58,715 bases of DNA from DASWHX01 sp036397995 (GTDB lineage Bacteria; Bacteroidota; Bacteroidia; Cytophagales; Cyclobacteriaceae), in assembly GCA_036397995.1 (NCBI GenBank), contig DASWHX010000044.1, positions 1 through 58,715 on the forward strand, written 5' to 3'. How positions within the stretch are numbered: the stretch's first letter is position 1; the number at the start of each line of letters is the position of its first letter. The translations under genes were made by a program, and so were the position numbers. The notes under the pieces were generated by a model that searched no databases, was not told where the DNA came from, and saw only the letters and a list, made by a program, of their open reading frames with translations. Positions 52,918 to 58,715 of this stretch are shown here, piece after piece.

Positions 52918-52946
52918 AGAAACTAATCTTTGAAAGGTTAGTTTCT
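52918..52946. terminator. Hairpin after the toxin remnant
   Basis: A perfect 9-bp stem (AGAAACTAA / TTAGTTTCT) with an 11-nt loop lies 8 bases after the stop of the toxin fragment. It could terminate the antitoxin transcript or be the end of an element that caused the deletion. No long T-run follows. Confidence 0.45.
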
Positions 52947-53016
52947 CTTCAAAAAACACAAATAATATCCTAAAAATCTAATGATTGTAAAGGTCTGGAA
53001 ATTCAGCAAACTTAGC

Positions 53017-53217
53017 TTAAGAAGCCTCTTTGGCGCACGCTTCGCCTTCATTTACTTTTTTACCGCAATAGCTGCAGGTAACACCTTCTTTATTTAGAAA
53101 TGGACTCTGAGAAGCGCATGTGCCCTTAAACTCACCGTTCTTCAGAAAGATCAATCGCACCGACATCAAAATGAAGAACAGCGCAACAATTCCGACAGCT
53201 AAAAGAAGGGTGGTCAT
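53017..53217 (-). CDS. Small membrane protein with a cysteine-rich tail
   Basis: A 66-aa protein with one N-terminal membrane helix (about 3-25), followed by NGEFKGTCASQSP and a CSYCGKKVNEGEAC segment that could bind zinc. Similar small membrane proteins with an NGEF-GTCA motif occur in other Bacteroidota, often upstream of unrelated genes. The function is unknown. It diverges from mazG across 87 bp that carry TAnnTTTG boxes on both strands. Confidence 0.72.
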   Translation of the reverse strand: MTTLLLAVGIVALFFILMSVRLIFLKNGEFKGTCASQSPFLNKEGVTCSYCGKKVNEGEACAKEAS

Positions 53218-53224
53218 AAATCAA

Positions 53225-53245
53225 TATATTTGACTTTCAAAATTA
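53225..53245. promoter_or_regulatory. Facing TAnnTTTG boxes between membrane-protein gene and mazG
   Basis: TATATTTG (plus strand, 53225-53232) and TAATTTTG (minus strand, 53245 down to 53238) are both exact matches to the -7 consensus. The minus-strand box is 21 bases upstream of the small membrane-protein start. The plus-strand box is 73 bases upstream of mazG. Confidence 0.45.
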
Positions 53246-53304
53246 CGGTTATTCACAATAAATAACATTCAGGATAACTTTATAGTTTCACATTTTCAAA
53301 AAAG

Positions 53305-54093
53305 ATGGGTAAAATCAATAAAACAACAGACAACAGAAGACAGGAGAAACTCAAGGCTTTTGACAGACTTTTGACAATCATGGACGAGTTGAGAGAAAAT
53401 TGTCCCTGGGATAGGAAGCAAACGAATGAAAGCTTGCGGCATCTCACCATTGAGGAAACTTATGAATTATCGGGTTCAATTCTGGAGAACGATTACAATG
53501 AAATTAAGAATGAGTTGGGTGATTTAATGCTTCATCTTGTCTTCTATGCACGAATAGCTTCAGAAAAAAATGAATTTGATATTGGCGATGTTCTTAATTC
53601 AGTGTGTGATAAATTAATAAAGCGTCATCCTCATATTTATGGTGATGTTGAGGCGAAAGATGAGAAAACAGTAAAGGAAAATTGGGAGAAGATTAAGCTG
53701 AAAGAAGGTAATTCAGTTCTTGGTGGAGTTCCCAAAAGTTTGCCGGCCATGATAAAAGCAATGAGAATACAAGAAAAAGCCCGCGGAGTTGGATTTGATT
53801 GGCAAGATAAAAAACAGGTTTGGGAAAAAGTTATGGAAGAGCTAGGGGAATTTTTGAAGGAGAAAAATAAGGAAAGGAAATTCAGAGAGTTTGGTGATCT
53901 CTTATTCAGTTTAATTAATTACTCCAGGTTTGAAGATATTAATCCGGAAGAATCTCTGGAAAGGACCAACCAAAAATTTATTAAACGATTTTCTTATATA
54001 GAAGACCGGATCAGGGAAAAGGGTAAAAATATTTCTGAAGCTACCTTGTCTGAAATGGATAAATATTGGAACGAATCAAAAAAATTCAACTGA
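53305..54093 (+). CDS. mazG: Nucleoside triphosphate pyrophosphohydrolase MazG
   Basis: A 262-aa house-cleaning enzyme that hydrolyses nucleoside triphosphates to monophosphate and pyrophosphate. Two MazG helical modules are present. The first has the metal-binding Glu-rich motif LTIEETYELSG followed by NELGDLMLHLVF; the second has VMEELGEFLKEKN and EFGDLLFSLINY. The N-terminal CPWDRKQTNESLRHL motif is the family hallmark. It is a monocistronic gene. Confidence 0.95.
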   Translation: MGKINKTTDNRRQEKLKAFDRLLTIMDELRENCPWDRKQTNESLRHLTIEETYELSGSILENDYNEIKNELGDLMLHLVFYARIASEKNEFDIGDVLNSVCDKLIKRHPHIYGDVEAKDEKTVKENWEKIKLKEGNSVLGGVPKSLPAMIKAMRIQEKARGVGFDWQDKKQVWEKVMEELGEFLKEKNKERKFREFGDLLFSLINYSRFEDINPEESLERTNQKFIKRFSYIEDRIREKGKNISEATLSEMDKYWNESKKFN

Positions 54094-54254
54094 TAATTAC
54101 CAACCAATTTACTCAGAAATCTGTAGGTGCATACCAGGGTTATACTCAGTTTACTTTGTTTTACAAGAAGATTGCAGAACCAATGACCATGTTGGGAATG
54201 GCATCTGGGCGAGAGAAATATTTTTTTTTCGAAGTTTGAAGTCTGGTGATTATC

Positions 54255-54262
54255 TATCTTTG
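54255..54262 (+). promoter_or_regulatory. Candidate glyS promoter box (TATCTTTG) adjacent to the start codon
   Basis: An exact TAnnTTTG match ends only 5 bases before the glyS ATG. A TTTG at 54235-54238 lies 16 bases upstream of the box. If this is the real -7 element, transcription begins at or within a few bases of the ATG and the mRNA is nearly leaderless. Confidence 0.5.
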
Positions 54263-54267
54263 CGACC

Positions 54268-55812
54268 ATGAATGCATCCGAAGACAATCTGCTGAAAAAA
54301 GTTATTGCCCACTCCAAAGAGTACGGATTCATTTTTCCTTCCAGTGAAATTTATGATGGCCTGGGTGCAGTTTATGATTACGGTCAGAACGGGGCTTTAC
54401 TAAAAAATAATATAAAAGAATACTGGTGGCGAGCGATGGTGCAGCTCCATGAGAATATTGTTGGCATTGATTCGGCAATTTTTATGCACCCTACCGTGTG
54501 GAAAGCCTCCGGTCATGTGGAAGCTTTTAATGACCCCTTAATTGATAATAAAGATTCAAAGAAAAGATACAAGGCGGATAATCTTGTTGAAGATCATATA
54601 GAAAAAATCCGGGGAAAGATTAGCAAAGAAATTGAAAAGGCGGAAAAAAGATTCGGCGCCGAATTCAATAAGGAAATGTTCCTTGAAACCAATCCCCGCG
54701 TTAAAGAATACAGCGAGAAGATTAAAACAATTGAAGACCGTCTTAGAGGGGCTTTGGGAAGCGGCGACCTGGCGGGATTGAAGAAACTTATCGATGATCT
54801 CGAAATTAAGGATCCTGTTTCCGGTTCAGGAAACTGGACGGAAGTGAGACAATTTAATCTGATGTTCGCAACCGATATGGGCTCGGTAGCCGGTGAATCT
54901 AATAAGATTTACCTGCGCCCTGAAACAGCCCAGGGGATTTTTGTCAATTTTCTGAATGTGCAGAAATCAGGCAGGATGAAAATTCCCTTTGGAATAGCCC
55001 AAATTGGAAAGGCCTTCAGAAATGAAATAGTCGCCCGTCAGTTCATTTTCAGAATGCGTGAGTTTGAACAAATGGAAATGCAATTCTTCGTGAAGCCAGG
55101 AGAGGAAATGAAGTGGTATGAATTCTGGAAGAAGAAAAGAATTCAATGGCATAAGAACATGGGAATTTCACAAGAAAAATATCGCTTCCATAATCATATT
55201 AACCTCGCCCATTACGCGAATGCAGCTTGCGATATTGAGTTCGAATTTCCTATGGGATTTAAGGAACTGGAAGGTATCCACTCCAGAACAGATTTTGATT
55301 TAAAAGCGCATGAAGAACATTCAGGAAAAAAACTCCAGTATTTTGATCAGGAAGAAAACCGGTCATATGTTCCCTTTGTGATTGAAACCTCCATCGGCCT
55401 TGACAGAATGTTTCTGGCTATATTGAGCTCATCTTATAAAGAAGAAAAACTGGAAGATGGCAGCGAACGGGTTGTGATGAATATACCCATGTTCTTATCT
55501 CCGGTACAGGTGGCAATTCTACCCCTTGTAAAAAAAGACGGACTGCCCGAGATTGCCACCGAAATTATGAATGAACTTAAATATAGTTTTCAATGTACTT
55601 ATGAAGAGAAAGATACCATAGGCCGGAGATATCGGCGGCAGGATGCCATCGGTACGCCCCTGTGTGTTACGATTGATCAACAAACCAAACAGGATCAAAC
55701 TGTCACCATTCGTTTCAGGGATTCCATGGAACAGAAAAGAATTAAAATCGGTGAATTGAATTCGGTAATTTCAGAACTGGTTTCCCTAAAATCTTTTCTC
55801 AGAAAATTATGA
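54268..55812 (+). CDS. glyS: Glycine--tRNA ligase (class II, dimeric type)
   Basis: A 514-aa enzyme that charges tRNA-Gly. The N-terminal class II segment has SSEIYDGLGAVYDYGQNG. Further motifs are LRPETAQGIFVNF, class II motif 2 (FRNEIVARQFIFRMREFEQ) and motif 3 (SIGLDRMFLAIL). A C-terminal anticodon-binding domain follows (about 410-514). The type is the homodimeric alpha2 form, so the gene may also be called glyQS. It is a single-gene unit. Confidence 0.96.
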   Translation: MNASEDNLLKKVIAHSKEYGFIFPSSEIYDGLGAVYDYGQNGALLKNNIKEYWWRAMVQLHENIVGIDSAIFMHPTVWKASGHVEAFNDPLIDNKDSKKRYKADNLVEDHIEKIRGKISKEIEKAEKRFGAEFNKEMFLETNPRVKEYSEKIKTIEDRLRGALGSGDLAGLKKLIDDLEIKDPVSGSGNWTEVRQFNLMFATDMGSVAGESNKIYLRPETAQGIFVNFLNVQKSGRMKIPFGIAQIGKAFRNEIVARQFIFRMREFEQMEMQFFVKPGEEMKWYEFWKKKRIQWHKNMGISQEKYRFHNHINLAHYANAACDIEFEFPMGFKELEGIHSRTDFDLKAHEEHSGKKLQYFDQEENRSYVPFVIETSIGLDRMFLAILSSSYKEEKLEDGSERVVMNIPMFLSPVQVAILPLVKKDGLPEIATEIMNELKYSFQCTYEEKDTIGRRYRRQDAIGTPLCVTIDQQTKQDQTVTIRFRDSMEQKRIKIGELNSVISELVSLKSFLRKL

Positions 55813-55828
55813 CGCGGTCCACCAAACT

Positions 55829-55931
55829 CTGAAAAACTTTGTGTCCTTGTGCCTTTGTGGTTAACTAAAATTCTGAAAAAACTTTGTGTCCTTGTGCTTT
55901 TGTGGTTAACTAAAATCCTGAAAAACTTTTT
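55829..55931. repeat. 2.3 copies of a 43-44 bp direct repeat after glyS
   Basis: Two near-identical copies (55829-55871 and 55873-55916) share CTTTGTGTCCTTGTG and TTTGTGGTTAACTAAAAT; a third, truncated copy (55918-55931) follows. One copy has an extra A, and CTTTTG replaces CCTTTG in one. Similar words occur in intergenic regions of many environmental bacteria. I see no hairpin or coding potential. Confidence 0.85.
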
Positions 55932-56049
55932 ACCCTCGTAGCTAAAAAATACTTAGCGGAATATTAAATAATTTTCTATATTGGGCACTAGATAGGTCAA
56001 AAGATAGATCAATAGATTTAGCTAAACCCCGAAAGTTAAATCTACTACA

Positions 56050-56952
56050 ATGAAAGAAAGCTACTCCCCAAGAGCAGCTTTACCTTTAGTTTTCTGCACA
56101 TTCATTTTTTCATGCTCAGTCCTTCAGGAGAATCGCATCAATGAAGAACTCCTGGATAATTTTCCGGTTCCAGACGGACGGAGTTACGGCTTGGTAATCA
56201 GTTACGAAGTCGAATCGCTGTCGTTCTCGGAATTTTCAGGTGGAGATCCGCCGCAGGAGCTGGCGCTGCAGTCTGAACCCGCGGTTTCACGAAGTAAAAT
56301 CAAAACAGTGATTTATCAGGACGGAAGCTCCGACTGGTTGATTAAAAATGTAAAACCGCGTAATCCTCCGGTTGAATTTCATAACATACCTAAAAGTGAT
56401 TACGATGAGATATCCACAATCCGAATTATCAATAACCAAGGGTATTTCATAAATGGAAATGGAGATTTAATTCATAAGCAAAGAATCGATGTTCCCTCTT
56501 TTGCTGAGTTAATTCTGGATGTACAAAATTCCAACAATAAAAACATAAATGCCAGGGTTTCAGAGGTGTTAAGTGGAACAATATTTCTTTCGGAACAAAG
56601 GCTTTCTGAACTAAGGGAAATCAACCTGGTTGAAGAATTACCTTCTGGTCTTATTAAAATTAAGGATCTTGAATTATATAATAAAAACTTTAATAGCAGG
56701 ACGCAGGAGGAAGAATTGATCTATGAAACTTATGGTGACCCCATAACCGGATTAGTGGTTGGAGGCAAGGTGCTTAATCAAAATGGGGAACTGATTTCTT
56801 ATGTTGTATATAAATATAGTGAAGCGGGCATGGGTTCTATCCTGGAGATGATTCACTACAAAGAGTTTCATTCTGGTGACGATGAAGGTACTGAAGTTGG
56901 CATATTGAATAATTACTTCGAAAATATTGTGATCGAAAACCATTTAAATTAA
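56050..56952 (+). CDS. Hypothetical lipoprotein of the lipase operon
   Basis: A 300-aa protein with a signal peptide and lipobox IFS-Cys22, so it is likely attached to a membrane facing the periplasm or surface. The mature part looks beta-rich (VVGGKVLNQNGELISYVVY) without a motif I recognise. It is followed after 6 bp by a secreted hydrolase gene, so the two are co-transcribed. Possible roles are chaperone, inhibitor or surface partner of the hydrolase; none can be chosen from the sequence. Confidence 0.65.
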   Translation: MKESYSPRAALPLVFCTFIFSCSVLQENRINEELLDNFPVPDGRSYGLVISYEVESLSFSEFSGGDPPQELALQSEPAVSRSKIKTVIYQDGSSDWLIKNVKPRNPPVEFHNIPKSDYDEISTIRIINNQGYFINGNGDLIHKQRIDVPSFAELILDVQNSNNKNINARVSEVLSGTIFLSEQRLSELREINLVEELPSGLIKIKDLELYNKNFNSRTQEEELIYETYGDPITGLVVGGKVLNQNGELISYVVYKYSEAGMGSILEMIHYKEFHSGDDEGTEVGILNNYFENIVIENHLN

Positions 56953-56958
56953 AACCTC

Positions 56959-58182
56959 ATGAAGATTCTAAGAATAATTTTATGTTTTGCAATAACATTT
57001 CTGGCAAACCAGATTAGCCAAAGTCAAGACAGACCGGTTATCTGGGTGCATGGCCTTAACGATAATAACACTTTTTGGGCTAATATGGCCACTGTTTTCA
57101 ATACAGAAAGAAGGATGACATCTTCTAATCTAAATTATGGCACTGGTAATGGGGTTGTAAATTTTGCCACACAGATTCGCAATAATAATATAGCAAGAAC
57201 GAGCAACATTGTTATCGGTCATAGCATGGGTGGTGTTGCCCTTAGGGAAGTTAATAGGGTGAATTCTAACTTCTTTGGCGGAGCAATTACCTTTGGTTCC
57301 CCTTTAGATGGAGCCAGAATAGTGAATTCCTGGGCTAATGGATCGTTTGGTTCATTTATACAAAAATCTACAAAAGAGCTTACTGCCGGGCCTCTCGCTG
57401 AATACGGCGTGGACGTTAAGTTATTAGATTATCTGGGACGAAAATGGTTGGGAGCTACGCTTTCTTTAATTCCCCGGGATTTTATTATGAATCAATTTAA
57501 CAATTTAATGACCGGTCAATCAGCCGCTGATTTGGCAGAAAACAGTCCCTATTATTCCGGAGTGAAAAATTTCTATAGCGGTATTCCAAAAATAAATGTT
57601 TTTGGAAACGAAAACGCCCCTGCAATGCAGAGATTAGCATCGATCAGTCTGAGCAACGGACAAAATGACACGGATGTGATAGGGCTGATTAGCTCTGCAA
57701 AATCAGTATATACAGCCTTCATTAACATAAATAATACCAGAGCGTTATTAAACCCCTTGCATGCTCCGATCTATTATGCCCGTTCTTATCAGTGGAAAAG
57801 AGGCCTGGATTTTTTTAATAAAAGTCTGGAACCCGGCTGGGCGGGTCTTATAGGCTCTACCCGAACCGAAACAACCACATATACCTACGAAACTTATGTA
57901 TGTGATGAGGATGAATTCAATTATAACAATCAATTGGAGCGAATTGAAACTGATTGTTGGCAAACAGTTACTAAAACTTACACAAAAACTATCATTGAAC
58001 CCAGCGACGGCTTAATTCACAAAAGCTCACAGATCGGAGCGAAATCATCATGGAAGGGTACAGCGGTAGAAGCGCTCGGAGTGAATCATCTGGAGATGGG
58101 GAGACATTGGGAGTCGGAGAGAATATTACGCCAAATTTTTGATGGATCAATCCATCCTAATATTTCAATACCCAGGAGATGA
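56959..58182 (+). CDS. Secreted alpha/beta hydrolase (lipase/esterase-like)
   Basis: A 407-aa protein with a signal peptide (about 1-23, ending SQSQ). The oxyanion segment VIWVHGLNDNN and the nucleophile elbow GHSMGG (Ser89) place it in the lipase/PGAP1-like alpha/beta hydrolase group. EPSDGLIHKSS near residue 348 is a likely acid-residue region and GVNHLEMGRHWES a likely histidine region. The CYETYVCDEDE-like stretch between 310 and 330 has Cys residues that could form a disulfide. The stop overlaps the next lipoprotein start by ATGA. Confidence 0.82.
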   Translation: MKILRIILCFAITFLANQISQSQDRPVIWVHGLNDNNTFWANMATVFNTERRMTSSNLNYGTGNGVVNFATQIRNNNIARTSNIVIGHSMGGVALREVNRVNSNFFGGAITFGSPLDGARIVNSWANGSFGSFIQKSTKELTAGPLAEYGVDVKLLDYLGRKWLGATLSLIPRDFIMNQFNNLMTGQSAADLAENSPYYSGVKNFYSGIPKINVFGNENAPAMQRLASISLSNGQNDTDVIGLISSAKSVYTAFININNTRALLNPLHAPIYYARSYQWKRGLDFFNKSLEPGWAGLIGSTRTETTTYTYETYVCDEDEFNYNNQLERIETDCWQTVTKTYTKTIIEPSDGLIHKSSQIGAKSSWKGTAVEALGVNHLEMGRHWESERILRQIFDGSIHPNISIPRR

Positions 58183-58715
58183 ACAATAATTTTTATTTAC
58201 GACTACTTTTTCTTACTGCAATACTAATTAGTTGCAGAGATCATTTCGAAATTGAAATTGATCAAAATGGCGCTGTTCTAAAAACCAGTCATCTTTGGAC
58301 TAAACACTTAGTAAATGAAGGTGATGAATTGTTTACCTTCATTACTCCGTTTGAACTTGGAGAGACAGTAACTTTAATGGGCGCTGATTTCAAGGAACAG
58401 GCTTTACGAAAATTGGACATAAATAATGGAAATCAAATCTGGGAGTGGAATGAATTCAATTTTGAAGACCGATGGGATGTGTATTATTATCATTCTTTCG
58501 ATAATAAATTGATTGTTCCAAATGGTGCAAATTTTTATTCAATAGATATAAAAACAGGCCAGACCATTTGGAAAGAAAAACTCCCCTATCAGGTGAACCG
58601 CTCTGTTGCCGGCTACAGGGAAAATTATTTTTTCTCCGGATACCTGTACGAAATTGAAACCCGGCCCACAATTTTCAAAGGCAACCTATATACGGGAGAA
58701 TATGCTCCATTTCTT
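58179..58715 (+). CDS. PQQ-type beta-propeller lipoprotein, 3'-truncated by the window
   Basis: The ATG at 58179 overlaps the hydrolase stop, and the frame stays open for all 179 codons to the window end. A signal peptide ends in the lipobox LIS-Cys19. The segments LDINNGNQIWEWNEF and IDIKTGQTIWKEKL have the GxxIW pattern of PQQ-like beta-propeller blades, here perhaps a scaffold and not an enzyme. It forms a three-gene operon with the two genes before it. The full length is unknown. Confidence 0.75.
   Translation, partial: MNNNFYLRLLFLTAILISCRDHFEIEIDQNGAVLKTSHLWTKHLVNEGDELFTFITPFELGETVTLMGADFKEQALRKLDINNGNQIWEWNEFNFEDRWDVYYYHSFDNKLIVPNGANFYSIDIKTGQTIWKEKLPYQVNRSVAGYRENYFFSGYLYEIETRPTIFKGNLYTGEYAPFL

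Noticed and set aside
1..58715. tRNA, rRNA or intact insertion sequence
   Set aside because: Reading the intergenic regions gave no tRNA-like cloverleaf, no rRNA similarity and no transposase or integrase gene.

Overview
This window is a chromosomal segment of a gliding-type member of the phylum Bacteroidota, most likely of the order Cytophagales. The evidence is a complete type IX secretion (T9SS) and gliding core (porP/sprF-like, gldK, gldL, gldM, gldN, sprE/porW-like), a TonB-dependent receptor paired with a lipoprotein, several lipoproteins, LytTR and PhoB-like regulators, an AT-rich sequence with weak ribosome binding sites, and promoter-like TAnnTTTG boxes. The ATP synthase genes follow the Bacteroidota pattern: atpBEFHAG without atpD/atpC, preceded by an M23 peptidase and a bactofilin. 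No rRNA, tRNA, CRISPR array or intact mobile element was seen.

Layout. 1-1245: gene-free DNA with paired palindromes, an 8-bp microsatellite and CCCTAA-type repeats that run up to an aldehyde dehydrogenase gene. 1246-8121: aldehyde dehydrogenase, MoxR ATPase, and a surface lipoprotein with a TonB receptor. 8298-20200: regulators (PhoB-like, LytS/LytTR), small unknown proteins, a TIGR01777 epimerase, a LOG-family hydrolase, a lytic transglycosylase, UvrA and an NDH-2 type dehydrogenase. 20245-22135: HemW and a cyclase-family hydrolase. 22177-30825: a WecA/MraY-like sugar-phosphate transferase, a DUF4271 protein, uroporphyrinogen-III synthase, then porP-gldKLMN. 30822-37531 (minus): sprE, PBP1A and uvrC, apparently one operon facing the gld genes. 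37625-44560: M23 peptidase, bactofilin, AtpZ, a membrane protein and atpBEFHAG. 44615-52399: a UbiA-like prenyltransferase with a methyltransferase, LamG-OmpA protein, OsmC, a GNAT-like and a VTT membrane protein, cysteine desulfurase and a GlmM-type mutase. 52632-58715: an antitoxin with a decayed toxin, a small membrane protein, MazG, glycyl-tRNA synthetase, and an operon of lipoprotein, secreted alpha/beta hydrolase and beta-propeller lipoprotein that runs off the end.

How the genes work together. GldL/GldM carry the charged membrane residues of the proton-driven T9SS motor, GldK/GldN form the periplasmic ring, PorP/SprF is an outer-membrane partner, and the SprE lipoprotein is needed for secretion in relatives. 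The ATP synthase block supplies energy. The wall enzymes (PBP1A, lytic transglycosylase, M23 peptidase with bactofilin, GlmM, WecA-like) make up an envelope theme.

Most genes are ordinary core genes. The least explained parts are the repeat and palindrome block at the left end, a terminator-like hairpin between atpE and atpF, an 11-bp-period direct repeat upstream of the PhoB-like regulator, a toxin-antitoxin remnant at 52632-52909, and the lipase operon at the right end.
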